A stretch of DNA of 34,062 nt from Opitutales bacterium (GCA_030729385.1 JANQXM010000017.1:1-34062), one strand, 5' to 3'. Numbered from the stretch's first letter, positions 21,142-30,953 are shown. The notes: generated by a model from the sequence alone, not told the origin. Translations and numbers: made by a program.

Positions 21142-21431
21142 ATCATTGTTTCACACTGCGAATCAGTGGGCTAACAAAGCAGAGTTTTTGAATCAATCAA
21201 TACGTAAGTCACCCGTTTTTATAACTCGATTGTGCGGCTTGAGCCTCAAAAACGGCGCCCGGATTGCAGATCTAGCAATCAGCTCGCCCGTTGTGGATAG
21301 GCTGGCTCGGGAAATACGGATATTTTAAAGGAGTGATCGACGACGTTCGTCTCTATGGCTGCGTGCTTTTTTTGCTAGCGGCATCGGATTTGTGGCTCGC
21401 CAAGAAATACTTTGTCCTAATACTGGAGGCA
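21142..21431 (+). pseudogene. Probable remnant of a LamG-domain gene 3' end
   Basis: No intact gene is seen upstream of the pseudopilin ATG. In the pseudopilin's reading frame, about 21291-21361 encodes [22 protein letters not shown]. This closely follows the conserved end of LamG/concanavalin A-like domains (YFxGxIDDVRIYNRALS). The rest of the domain is missing, a stop codon precedes it, and the typical final helix is not recognisable. It may be residue from a deletion or recombination next to the tRNA-Arg gene. Confidence 0.4.
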
Positions 21432-22172
21432 ATGAATACCCATAAAATATGGACCCGTCGTTCACATGTTTTAGATGCCCTTTGCACGCAGCGAGATGCT
21501 GTTGAACAAACGACTCCTCAAGCAAATCGCTCTCGTCACGGCTTTACTCTCATTGAATTGCTTACTGTGATCGCGATCATCGGCATTCTTGCCGCGATAT
21601 TGATTCCCGCGATTGGCAAGGTGAGGGAGAAGGCGGCGGCTGCAAAATGCACCAGTAATCTTAGGCAGATGGCAGCTGCGGGACTGCTGTACTCGTTAGA
21701 GCACAACGGCGATTTGCCTCAGCCGCTAGAAAAAGGTGACGAGCCGTCATGGCCGACTGTCTTGGCACCATACCTCGACTTAGAACTCCCGTTAGTGGTG
21801 AAAGAAAGCGTAATGACTTGCCCCGTTCAGTATGAGTTCCGACCACAGTCCCGAACCTATAGTCTCAACCGGCAAATGGATATAACACGGCAGAAGGGCT
21901 CTGGTGCAGGACCTGTTTCGTTGATCATTATGACTCGCCCCGCACAGCTAGCGGATATTCCATTTTTTATGGATGGTTCTTACATCGCTGCTGGTAACTA
22001 TAGAGTTTGGCGTTCGTGGCCAGAGGGGCAGGATGGCGCAGAAACTCACAACCCGCATAGTGGAGCCTGCAATATGTCCTTTTTGGATGGTCACGTTGAG
22101 GCAGTCCGACCCGGGGAAGGGGTCTGGGCTGGCGAGCGTCCTTCCTTCGATGATGGGAAGGCTATCTTTTAG
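21432..22172 (+). CDS. Prepilin-type protein with H-X9-DG C-terminal motif
   Basis: This 246-residue protein has a prepilin leader ([35 protein letters not shown]) with Glu at +5, and the downstream [24 protein letters not shown] segment typical of planctomycete/verrucomicrobial pseudopilins. Near the end [12 protein letters not shown] fits the H-X9-DG motif exactly (His, nine residues, Asp-Gly). Such proteins are probably processed by a prepilin peptidase and exposed on the cell surface or periplasmic face, often in large families; the function is unknown. The ATG at 21432 has GGAGG just 2 bp upstream, a very tight spacing. The frame is open 47 codons further upstream into a LamG-like remnant. 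Confidence 0.85.
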   Translation: MNTHKIWTRRSHVLDALCTQRDAVEQTTPQANRSRHGFTLIELLTVIAIIGILAAILIPAIGKVREKAAAAKCTSNLRQMAAAGLLYSLEHNGDLPQPLEKGDEPSWPTVLAPYLDLELPLVVKESVMTCPVQYEFRPQSRTYSLNRQMDITRQKGSGAGPVSLIIMTRPAQLADIPFFMDGSYIAAGNYRVWRSWPEGQDGAETHNPHSGACNMSFLDGHVEAVRPGEGVWAGERPSFDDGKAIF

Positions 22173-22370
22173 CCAATTGCCTGTTTTAATCTAAACTCGG
22201 TCGTGGGCTGAGGTTCTAACTTCTCTTTTAAGTTTCATCCGTCCTACATTTATGGCGGGCGGTGACTTTGCAGAAGTGTGGCACTTCCAGAAACATGACG
22301 ATACGAGTCAATGGCTCTGGAATTTAACCAGAAGCAACTCGTAGAAACAGCTAGTAGAAACAGCTAGAAT

Positions 22371-22475
22371 GTAGCCATGGCAGTCTCTGCCGTGTTGAGC
22401 ATGAGCAATGGGAATTCTTCACAGAACATACGTCACACCTTCGACAAGCTCAGACCGGGAGAGTGACGCGGCTAC
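22371..22475. repeat. REP/BIME-like palindromic element, copy 3 (divergent)
   Basis: The unit starts GTAG-CCAT-GGCAG-TCT-CTGCC, the same order and the same TCT loop as the copies at 4568 and 4698 (GTAG-...-CCGCG-TCT-CGCGG). It ends in CTAC at 22472-22475 inside inverted termini TGTAGCC / GGCTACA. An inner CGTCAC/GTGACG pair adds a second stem. The stem sequences differ, but paired changes keep the fold. Confidence 0.5.
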
Positions 22476-22506
22476 AGAATGACGCACTTTGGTGTAGACC
22501 CACGAA

Positions 22507-22537
22507 AAAGCCCTTAGTTTTTTAAACTAAGGGCTTT
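22507..22537 (-). terminator. Terminator of the tRNA-Lys/tRNA-Thr unit
   Basis: A perfect inverted repeat AAAGCCCTTAGTTT / AAACTAAGGGCTTT with a 3-base centre is followed on the minus strand by further U residues. It begins 5 bp past the encoded CCA of tRNA-Thr. Confidence 0.85.
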
Positions 22538-22541
22538 AAAA

Positions 22542-22617
<76 letters not shown>

Positions 22618-22624
22618 CGGTGCT

Positions 22625-22697
<73 letters not shown>

Positions 22698-22770
22698 AAG
22701 TGCCGCTATCGCCGAAGCGCTAACGAAGTTGTGGAGATTGCTTCAGATTCTTCATCTGTCAAGCCATCGA

Positions 22771-23286
22771 TTAAAGATTTTTTGAGTCTTTTTCGAATCC
22801 CTTTTTATGCTCTCTTTCGCGAGGTGGTCCCTTCCTGTCTTCTTTGGGACGTGATGGTAGAAATCCATTTTCTTCAAATGCGGCGTCGCGCTCCTCTGGA
22901 GTCATGGCACGGAGTTTTTCACGCCATGCGTCGCGTTCCTCTGGAGTCATTTCCATCCAGCGTTTCCGCATGGCTTGGCGTGTCTCTTCGGGGATGGCTT
23001 CATATTTTTTGCGCATGCTCTCGATTCGCTCGGGATCCATGTCGCGCATCTTTCCGATCCGTTGATTGAGGCGGTCCTTCTCTTCGGGTGACATCTTTTC
23101 GATGCGCTCGATCGTCTGGCGTAGATTTACCAGCTCCTGGCTATCCATTTGCAAGAGATGTTGAAGTAAGCGCGTTTCATGGCCCGGAGGCGGTGGTGGC
23201 GCGGCGTCTTCGTTGGCTGCGACAGGCAGTAAGCTGATGCTCAGGCTGCCGATGATGAAGAGCGTGTGTTTGAGAGATGTTTTCAT
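22771..23286 (-). CDS. DUF3106-like exported protein with MTPEERDA repeats
   Basis: This 171-residue protein has a signal peptide (LKHTLFIIGSLSISLLPVAANE), a short poly-Pro stretch (PPPPPGHETR), and a long charged helix with repeated units. The units MSPEEKDRLNQRIGKM, IPEETRQAMRKRWMEM, MTPEERDAWREKLRAM and MTPEERDA recur every 15-20 residues, a pattern shared with DUF3106 and with CpxP/Spy-like helical periplasmic proteins. It is probably periplasmic; a chaperone or stress-sensing role is only inferred from sigma/anti-sigma neighbours. Its ATG overlaps the preceding stop codon by 4 bp (ATGA), so it is translationally coupled to the anti-sigma-like gene. Confidence 0.8.
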   Translation of the reverse strand: MKTSLKHTLFIIGSLSISLLPVAANEDAAPPPPPGHETRLLQHLLQMDSQELVNLRQTIERIEKMSPEEKDRLNQRIGKMRDMDPERIESMRKKYEAIPEETRQAMRKRWMEMTPEERDAWREKLRAMTPEERDAAFEENGFLPSRPKEDRKGPPREREHKKGFEKDSKNL

Positions 23287-23678
23287 GATTCGATGTCGTA
23301 TGTAAGCGCTTCGAGCGTGGAGAGCAAGTTGCTGCCGCCCAGGCTTTGGTCGCTTAAACTGTTGAGTCCGCTCAGTGTTTCTTCCAAGAGGAAAATTTCC
23401 TGTGCTTCGGCTGCGGTTAGATTGGCAGCTGGTGTGATGGCTGTGCCGGGCTGATTCAGTTGCATAACTGTCAGTGCAACTGCGATCGCGGCTGCGATTG
23501 GCAAGGCGAAGCGTATGACGGGAGCCATGATGCTTGGGCGTTTGGTCGCTTGCGGCGGAATCGCCTCGGCGGCATTGAGCACGCGCGTGGCAAAGTCGCT
23601 GTCCGGCTTAATAGGGCGGCTGGCGAAGAGGGCGTCGATCTTTTGATCGAGTGGATCGCGTGGGTCGGTGGTTTTCAT
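23283..23678 (-). CDS. Probable anti-sigma factor-like single-pass membrane protein
   Basis: This 131-residue protein has a cytoplasmic N-terminal part (about 1-47), one transmembrane helix (about 53-72, RFALPIAAAIAVALTVMQL) and a periplasmic Leu/Ser-rich tail. It lacks a recognisable ZAS zinc motif (HxxxCxxC), so the anti-sigma call rests on topology and position: 34 bp downstream of an ECF sigma gene and overlapping the following DUF3106-like gene by 4 bp. It might instead be an unrelated membrane protein of the same operon. Confidence 0.65.
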   Translation of the reverse strand: MKTTDPRDPLDQKIDALFASRPIKPDSDFATRVLNAAEAIPPQATKRPSIMAPVIRFALPIAAAIAVALTVMQLNQPGTAITPAANLTAAEAQEIFLLEETLSGLNSLSDQSLGGSNLLSTLEALTYDIES

Positions 23679-23712
23679 AATATTAAATGACTGATTAAAG
23701 TGGGAATTGTGT

Positions 23713-24363
<651 letters not shown>

Positions 24364-24560
24364 GCTTACCTCTCGTATCGCCTTTTGGCAAAGAAAGTTA
24401 CGCGAAAATGTGCTTTTATGGCTGTTTTTTTATCATCTGTGAAGTCCTGAGCAACTCGCGCTAGGCGACTCGGATTTCGTCACCATCGAAATTGTGGCTA
24501 AAGTGCTCATTTTTAAGGAAATGGTCCATGACTTGCTCACAATAAAATGTTAATAAAATG

Positions 24561-24589
24561 TGCACAATTACTACATATAGTGCTATAAT
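24561..24589 (+). promoter_or_regulatory. Predicted nrdBA promoter with extended -10
   Basis: TGCACA (24561-24566, 4 of 6 matches) and a perfect TATAAT (24584-24589) are spaced 17 bp apart. TGC directly precedes the -10, giving an extended -10. Transcription would start near 24596. Confidence 0.6.
24568..24583 (+). promoter_or_regulatory. NrdR-like box 1
   Basis: TTACTACATATAGTGC matches the 16-bp NrdR consensus acaCwAtATaTwGtgt at 12 positions, including the core CTA-ATATAG. It fills the spacer between the -35 and -10 of the predicted promoter. Confidence 0.6.
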
Positions 24590-24598
24590 TGAAAAAAT

Positions 24599-24614
24599 GT
24601 CGTATATCTTGTGT
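24599..24614 (+). promoter_or_regulatory. NrdR-like box 2
   Basis: GTCGTATATCTTGTGT matches the NrdR consensus at 11 of 16 positions. Its start lies exactly 31 bp from that of box 1, the three-helical-turn spacing known for NrdR box pairs. It falls just past the predicted start point. Confidence 0.55.
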
Positions 24615-24804
24615 GGCTTTTGTTGACATCGTGCATTTGGCTTTCCACTATCCACATCGTTACCAACCCCTAATTGTTCCTCAAAAGTCTACTAACTTCT
24701 TCGATTTCAACGCCTTCAAGCGCTGCGTGAGCTGTCTCTGAGACCTCGTTTCCGCCGCATTTTTTTACAATTTTTAACAATCAACTCAACCAGACCTACT
24801 ATCC

Positions 24805-25887
<1,083 letters not shown>

Positions 25888-26000
25888 GCCATTCAAACCC
25901 TTTCACGGAGACCAATTCCCTGCACAGCCTCCGTTTCCCCATTGTCACTAGCTACCTCTGTTCCTCGCAAACAACATTCACTTCCTAACAAACAACTTCC

Positions 26001-29000
26001 ATGATAAACAAACTTTCCTTCGAAGAAGATCTCGAGCTCAAGCGCTACGCCTCCACACCCAAAGATAAGAAGCCACGCTTCGACTGGAGCGTCGTAGTGG
26101 GCGAAGACACGCTTTCCAGTTCCGAGATTAAAATCGAAGCCGATGGCCTCGAACGCGATTTCGATCTCGCTGAGATTGCCGACACCATCGGTAACGCATT
26201 GACCGACTTGCTGCTCTCACGCGAAGAGAAAGATATCTTCACAGAAGTGAACCGTAAGTTCGTCGCCAGCGTCGCCGAGAGTGTGGGTGCAGTGCTCGCG
26301 ACATCCATCGATCAAGGTCGTGCGCTCAAGCTCTCGACTCACGACATCCACCTTCTCATCGAGAAAGCGCTCATCGAAAACGACGCGCACGATGTTGCCC
26401 GTAGCCTCATGTTCGGTCGCGGTAAGTCCTCGCCAGACGCCGAGCGCGCGCCCGTCGCCATCCGCTTAATCCGTCGTAACGGTCAAGTCGTGCCATGGAG
26501 CGAGTCCAAGATCGAAATCGCTGTGCGCAAATCCTTCCTCGCGCTACACATGAACTCCGAGCCAGCCGTCGAGATCGCTCGCGCGGTGACTGATCGCCTC
26601 AACGTAGGCGGCCAAGCATTCATCAATATCGAAGACGTGCAAGACACCGTTCAAGAAGAGATGATGCGCCAAGGCCACTTCAAGGTAGCCGAGTCCTTCA
26701 TCCTCTACCGTGCGCACCGCTCACGCGTCCGCGACGAAGAGGGCATCGAGCCGCTCACTGAGACTCAACAAGAGTCGATGATCGTCGTCACCGAAGAAAA
26801 CGGTGAAAACACTTTCTGGGATGCGGTCGATCTCAAGCGTCGTATCGACTTCGGTATGATCGGCCTCAACCTGAACCTCAACGCCGACGAGATCGAAAAA
26901 GAACTCCGCCGCTCGCTCTACCCAGAGATGAAACGCGCAGACCTGCAGAAGACCATCATTCTCAATGCCAAGAGCATGATCGAGAAGGATGCCGACTTCG
27001 CTCATTTTGCCGGCCGCATCCTGCTTACTTACATCTACGAAGAAGTCCTCGATTGGGACATCGTTCGCGACGGCGTCGACAGCCTCAAAGAAGCACACCG
27101 CCGTGGCTTCAAGCCATACCTCAAGCGCGCGATCGAGATCGACCGCGTCAATCCGAAGCTTCTCGACTTCGATATCGATAAGATCGCTGCTGCGCTTGAT
27201 CCGTCTGCCGACCTCGACTTCGATTACCTCGGCGTGCAGACCATGTATGACCGTTACTTGATCGTCGATAAGACCGCCAAGAAGCACCGCCGCCTCGAAG
27301 TGCCTCAGTATTTCTGGATCCGCGTCTCCATGGGTCTCTTCCATCACGAGAAGGAAGACCGCGAAGGCTACGCACTGCGCCTCTATAACCTCTACAAGAG
27401 CCGTCGCTTCTGCTCCTCCACACCGACACTCTTCAACTCCGGCACGCTCCACTCGCAGCTATCTTCTTGCTACCTCTACAAGGTAGACGACAGCATCGAG
27501 TCGATCATGCACCGCGGTATCGCCGACAACGCCTTCCTCTCCAAGTGGGCTGGGGGACTCGGTGGTTCCTGGACAGCTGTTCGCGGCACCGGTGGTTTCA
27601 TTAAGGGCACCAACGGCGAGTCACAAGGCGTCATCCCATTCCTTAAGTTGCACAATGACCAACTCGTTGCCGTCAACCAAGGTGGCAAGCGTCGCGGTTC
27701 CGGTTGCGCGTATCTCGAAACCTGGCACAACGACCTCGACGATTTCCTCGAACTGCGTAAGAACACCGGAGACGACCGTCGCCGCACGCACGACATGAAC
27801 ACCGCGAACTGGATTCCCGATTTGTTCATGAAGCGCATGGAAGCTCGTGACAATTGGACACTGTTCCGCTCCAACGAATGCCCCGATCTCCACGAGCTCT
27901 ACGGCAAAGCCTTCGAAGAACGCTACTGCGAATACGAAGCCATGGCCGAGCGCGGTGAAATCTTCGGACAAAAGCGCCCAGCGATCGATCTCTGGAAGGC
28001 CATGCTCAAGATGATCTTCGAAACCGGTCACCCTTGGATCACCTTCAAGGATCCTTGTAACGTCCGCAGCCCGCAAGATCACTGTGGCGTCATCCATAGC
28101 TCCAATCTTTGCACCGAGATCACACTCAACACCAGCGAGGAAGAAACCGCTGTCTGTAACCTCGGTTCCGTCGTGCTCGACTCGCACCTCGATAAAGATG
28201 GCAACCTCGACCACGAAAAGCTCCGCGACACGATCAGCATCGCAGTGCGTGCACTCGACAACGTGATCGACATCAACTTCTACCCAACCAAAGCCGCGCA
28301 GACAGCCAACAGCCGTCACCGCCCAATTGGTCTCGGCATCATGGGTCTGCAAAACGCCCTCTATAAGAAGGACATCGCCTTCGCTTCCCAAGCCGCCGTT
28401 GAGTTCAACGACGAGTTCATGGAAGCGATTGCTTACTACGCTTACGAAGCCTCCAGCGACATCGCAGCAGAGCACGGCACCTACAGCTCCTACAAAGGTT
28501 CCAAGTGGGACCGCGGTCTCATGCCACAAGACACCCTCGACATGCTCGCCGATGAGCGTGGCGTCGAAGTCGAAGTGCCACGCGCTGGTAAGATGGACTG
28601 GAAGCCGCTCCGCGAAAAGATCGCTAAGCATGGTATGCGTAACTCCAACGTCCTGGCGATCGCTCCGACTGCGACGATCTCCAACATCATGGGCACCACA
28701 CCCTGCATCGAGCCGACCTATAAGAACCTCTTCGTGAAGAGCAACTTGTCTGGCGACTTCATCGTGCTCAACGCCCACCTCGTTCGCGACCTCAAGAATC
28801 GCGGCCTCTGGACCGCTGAGATGCTCGACCAAGTCAAATACTTCGACGGCGAACTCAACTTAATCGACGGCGTCCCACAAGACCTCCAAGAGAAATACAC
28901 CACCGCATTCGGTATCGAGTATAAATACTTTATCGACGCCGCCGCACGCCGCCAGAAATGGATCGACCAATCACAATCGGTCAATCTCTTCCTCCCAGTT

Positions 29001-29249
29001 GCCGACATCAAGACACTCTCGCACATGTATCGCGATGCATGGCGCAAGGGTCTCAAGACCACGTATTACCTCCGCACCCTCGGCGCTTCCAACATCGAGA
29101 AAGCCACCACCAGCGTGAAGAAAGAAGTCCGCGGCCGCGCCGGCCAAGCCGATGCCGCTCCCGCGAAAAAGGAATACACCGACGCCGAAGTCAAAGCCTG
29201 CTCCCTCGACGCCATGATGAATGGCGGCGAATGCGAAGCCTGCCAGTAG
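26001..29249 (+). CDS. nrdA: Ribonucleotide reductase alpha subunit (class I, long form with multiple ATP-cones)
   Basis: This 1082-residue subunit reduces ribonucleoside diphosphates to deoxyribonucleotides. The catalytic set is complete: C471 (FCSSTPTLFNSGT), N702/C704/E706 (SNLCTEITL), C719 (AVCNLGS), the Tyr pair Y1022-Y1023 (TTYYLRTLG) and the C-terminal redox pair C1078/C1081 (GECEACQ). It is about 320 residues longer than E. coli NrdA because of the N-terminus. Three ATP-cone-like regions are visible: about 42-138, a well-formed one at 154-240 (RRNGQVVPWSESKIEIAV...FILYRAHR), and a degenerate one at about 261-345. The long form is similar to chlamydial NrdA and suggests complex dATP/ATP control. 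A terminator follows at 29316. It is co-transcribed with nrdB. Confidence 0.97.
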   Translation: MINKLSFEEDLELKRYASTPKDKKPRFDWSVVVGEDTLSSSEIKIEADGLERDFDLAEIADTIGNALTDLLLSREEKDIFTEVNRKFVASVAESVGAVLATSIDQGRALKLSTHDIHLLIEKALIENDAHDVARSLMFGRGKSSPDAERAPVAIRLIRRNGQVVPWSESKIEIAVRKSFLALHMNSEPAVEIARAVTDRLNVGGQAFINIEDVQDTVQEEMMRQGHFKVAESFILYRAHRSRVRDEEGIEPLTETQQESMIVVTEENGENTFWDAVDLKRRIDFGMIGLNLNLNADEIEKELRRSLYPEMKRADLQKTIILNAKSMIEKDADFAHFAGRILLTYIYEEVLDWDIVRDGVDSLKEAHRRGFKPYLKRAIEIDRVNPKLLDFDIDKIAAALDPSADLDFDYLGVQTMYDRYLIVDKTAKKHRRLEVPQYFWIRVSMGLFHHEKEDREGYALRLYNLYKSRRFCSSTPTLFNSGTLHSQLSSCYLYKVDDSIESIMHRGIADNAFLSKWAGGLGGSWTAVRGTGGFIKGTNGESQGVIPFLKLHNDQLVAVNQGGKRRGSGCAYLETWHNDLDDFLELRKNTGDDRRRTHDMNTANWIPDLFMKRMEARDNWTLFRSNECPDLHELYGKAFEERYCEYEAMAERGEIFGQKRPAIDLWKAMLKMIFETGHPWITFKDPCNVRSPQDHCGVIHSSNLCTEITLNTSEEETAVCNLGSVVLDSHLDKDGNLDHEKLRDTISIAVRALDNVIDINFYPTKAAQTANSRHRPIGLGIMGLQNALYKKDIAFASQAAVEFNDEFMEAIAYYAYEASSDIAAEHGTYSSYKGSKWDRGLMPQDTLDMLADERGVEVEVPRAGKMDWKPLREKIAKHGMRNSNVLAIAPTATISNIMGTTPCIEPTYKNLFVKSNLSGDFIVLNAHLVRDLKNRGLWTAEMLDQVKYFDGELNLIDGVPQDLQEKYTTAFGIEYKYFIDAAARRQKWIDQSQSVNLFLPVADIKTLSHMYRDAWRKGLKTTYYLRTLGASNIEKATTSVKKEVRGRAGQADAAPAKKEYTDAEVKACSLDAMMNGGECEACQ

Positions 29250-29315
29250 AACGAATCAAGATTCGTTGATGACTAATGAGTGAGTTATAATAACTGATGC
29301 TTGAAATCTAATTAC

Positions 29316-29345
29316 AAAGGGTCGCTCAAATGAGCGACCCTTTTT
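29316..29345 (+). terminator. Rho-independent terminator of nrdBA
   Basis: A 13-bp perfect stem AAAGGGTCGCTCA / TGAGCGACCCTTT closes on an AA loop and is followed by T residues. It begins 67 bp after the nrdA stop codon. Confidence 0.95.
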
Positions 29346-29375
29346 GTCTCTAAATACATTAATAATCTAATTGGA

Positions 29376-29891
29376 ATGGCATCAGAGTTACACATTCAAG
29401 CGCTAGATAAATCACTACATGATCGAGCCAGTTTCGATTGTGGAGTTTCAGCGTTGAATAACTACTTGGCGAAACAAGCACGTAAAGAAGTCGAAAGCAG
29501 TTGCTGCGTCTGTTTGGTAGCAACTGACGATCCTAATTCGAAATCTGTGATGGGATATTATACGCTTTCAAGTGCGTCTATCATACGGACTGCACTCCCC
29601 GAAAAAATAACGAAAAAGTTGCCTCGTTATAAGGATTTACCAGCAACGTTACTTGGTCGCTTAGCAGTTGATAAGAATTATCAAGGACAGCGAATCGGTG
29701 GAAGGCTATTGTTTAGTGCAATGAGGCGCGCCTTTGAGGCTTCTGAAGAAGTCGCATCTTGGGCGCTCGTGACCGATCCTAAAGATGAGGATGCTCGTAA
29801 TTTTTATAAGAAATTCGGATTTTTAGATCTCGATACCCAGCGCATGTTTATCCCAATGAAAGAGGTCGAGGACTTGATCAATGCTCGATGA
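29376..29891 (+). CDS. GNAT acetyltransferase, TacT/AtaT-like toxin candidate
   Basis: This 171-residue protein resembles GNAT toxins, which acetylate aminoacyl-tRNAs and block translation. The typical order is present: HDRASFDCGVSALNNYLAKQARK, GYYTLSSASI, LPRYKDLPATLLGRLAVD, the acetyl-CoA loop and FYKKFGFL, with the likely catalytic Tyr at 144. In the loop the usual Q-x-x-G-x-G reads Q103-G-Q-R106-I-G108, so Arg replaces the first Gly. This may weaken cofactor binding. The DUF1778 antitoxin gene usually lies just upstream on the same strand, but here it is convergent and overlaps the 3' end by 14 bp. It begins 30 bp after the nrdA terminator. Confidence 0.88.
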   Translation: MASELHIQALDKSLHDRASFDCGVSALNNYLAKQARKEVESSCCVCLVATDDPNSKSVMGYYTLSSASIIRTALPEKITKKLPRYKDLPATLLGRLAVDKNYQGQRIGGRLLFSAMRRAFEASEEVASWALVTDPKDEDARNFYKKFGFLDLDTQRMFIPMKEVEDLINAR

Positions 29892-30171
29892 CAGAATCGT
29901 GGTAAGCTTGTGCGGCGCGGCGCATCGCCGGAGTTGGTTTTCTTGGTGCTGCCGACAATATCTTAGCGAATCGGATTGATTCCTCTTCATTCAAACGAAT
30001 GGTTTCCGCTTCTTGAATGATTCTGCGAGCCCGATTGACTAGGTGTGTGACTGCGAAGGGCGCGACTTTGCGACCTTCAAGTTCGGCGGCTCGTTCAATG
30101 AGTGCCTTCTCGGAAGGTGAGATCCGAGCGACAAGTCGTTCGGTCTTTAATTCTTCGGTTGCAGTGGTCAT
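29878..30171 (-). CDS. DUF1778 (TacA-like) ribbon-helix-helix antitoxin candidate
   Basis: This 97-residue protein matches the DUF1778 antitoxin pattern: an N-terminal RHH DNA-binding region (TERLVARISPSEKALIERAAELEGRKVAPF) followed by a tail that wraps the toxin, with LNEEESIRFAKILSAAPRKPTPAMRRAAQAY. Antitoxins of this family neutralise GNAT toxins and repress their operon. Here the gene is on the opposite strand and converges on the GNAT gene, with stop codons overlapping by 14 bp. It cannot control the toxin from a shared promoter; the overlap could produce antisense effects. Pairing is inferred from family and proximity. Confidence 0.87.
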   Translation of the reverse strand: MTTATEELKTERLVARISPSEKALIERAAELEGRKVAPFAVTHLVNRARRIIQEAETIRLNEEESIRFAKILSAAPRKPTPAMRRAAQAYHDSVIEH

Positions 30172-30340
30172 GTTTAATGTGTGCCACAGAGTAACACATT
30201 TAGCAAGCGGAAATCCATCTTTCTTGAGAGGTTTTAAAGATGAGAAGGCAAAACTGATAGGAATTAGCTTTCGAAGCGACGTTAACCGCCAGACATTTAT
30301 TTTAAACGTTTGACCCCTGCTATGACCTGACCCCTGCTAT
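30172..30340. other. Spacer with a perfect 17-bp tandem duplication
   Basis: The leader of the antitoxin gene lies here (minus strand). At 30311-30327 and 30328-30344 the 17-mer TGACCCCTGCTATGACC occurs twice head to tail, directly at the border of the truncated SGNH gene. It looks like a small duplication at a recombination or insertion scar. No gene is supported. Confidence 0.6.
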
Positions 30341-30760
30341 GACCTGCTCAAAGCTGCCGCGACCGGCCTCGATAAGATCATCGATCAAAGCGGAGCTAAA
30401 ACGGTCTTCTATCAGACCTGGGGACGTCGGGATGGCGATCAACAGAATGCCAAACTATTTCCGACATACGAGTCCATGCAAAAGGAGTTGAGTGAAAATT
30501 ATCGGGCGACAGCGAAGCGTTGCGAGGCGCGGTTGGCTCCGGTGGGCGATGCCTGGTCCCAGGTGAGGAAAGATCATCCAGAATTGGGAAAGCAGCTTTA
30601 CCGAAATGACGGGAGTCATCCTTCGGCGAAGGGCGTTTATCTGGCGGCTTGTGTTTTTTATGTGTCGATTTTTGAAAAGTCTCCCGAGAAGATCGAATTC
30701 GATAGGGGAGTTTCCGAGGACGAAAAGCAAGTGATTTTGAAGGCCCTTCGCGATCGGTAG
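30341..30760 (+). pseudogene. 5'-truncated SGNH/GDSL-like hydrolase fragment
   Basis: The open frame encodes about 139 residues of an SGNH hydrolase C-terminal part: DLLKAAATGLDKIIDQSG, AKTVFYQTWGRRDGD, and the block V motif NDGSHPSAKGVYLAACVFY, whose Asp-x-x-His pair supplies two catalytic residues. The N-terminal half, with the nucleophile Ser (GDS) block and the Gly/Asn blocks, is missing. An in-frame TGA (30323-30325) precedes the fragment and the first ATG is only at 30476 (94 residues). The break coincides with the 17-bp tandem duplication, so this is a decayed gene left after a rearrangement. Confidence 0.75.
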
Positions 30761-30839
30761 GATTCCTTAGAGGTGCTAGAGGGGGCTCAAAAGCGGGCGA
30801 GCGTGAATGGCGCTTACTTAAGCGATCCAAGCCTAAGTT

Positions 30840-30943
30840 GTAGGGCCTTTGCTTGTGTATGCCCTCTGGGTGCAAAGCGCCGCCGTCTGCTAGGTCGAGT
30901 CGGAGTCAGTGTTGTCGCGGCATCGAGCAAGCTCGAGCCCTAC
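30840..30943. repeat. REP/BIME-like palindromic element, copy 4 (divergent)
   Basis: Termini TGTAGGGC and GCCCTACA are inverted copies containing GTAG (30840-30843) and CTAC (30940-30943). The left end carries an AGGGC/GCCCT stem and the right end a TCGAG-CAAG-CTCGA hairpin. The layout matches the other GTAG-to-CTAC elements although the stems differ in sequence. Confidence 0.5.
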
Positions 30944-30953
30944 ATTTCAGCTT

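Larger units (their letters stand above)
22173..22541. other. Intergenic region with repeats and a tRNA-side terminator
   Basis: No gene is supported here. It holds a perfect 13-bp tandem duplication GTAGAAACAGCTA (22341-22353 and 22354-22366), a REP-like element immediately after it, and the terminator of the tRNA-Lys/Thr unit. Confidence 0.6.
24364..24804. other. Intergenic region between the sigma operon and nrdB, with a long nrd leader
   Basis: There is no convincing gene here. It carries the divergent promoters of both operons. The nrdBA promoter with two NrdR-like boxes is at 24561-24614, which leaves a leader of about 200 nt before the nrdB ATG. A second possible -35/-10 set is TTGACA at 24623-24628 with CACTAT 17 bp later. 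A small minus-strand frame through this region is not supported. Confidence 0.6.

Noticed and set aside
24461-24655. A 64-codon minus-strand frame across the nrdBA promoter
   Set aside because: It overlaps the promoter and both NrdR-like boxes, has no start signal and resembles no family. An AT-rich regulatory region explains it.
27621-28832. A 403-codon minus-strand open frame inside nrdA
   Set aside because: It is the antisense shadow of nrdA, which has all catalytic motifs in the plus frame. GC-rich third positions keep the opposite frame open.
30396-30875. A 159-codon minus-strand open frame opposite the SGNH fragment
   Set aside because: Its composition is Arg/Pro/His-rich with no recognisable domain, while the plus frame has a clear SGNH motif.
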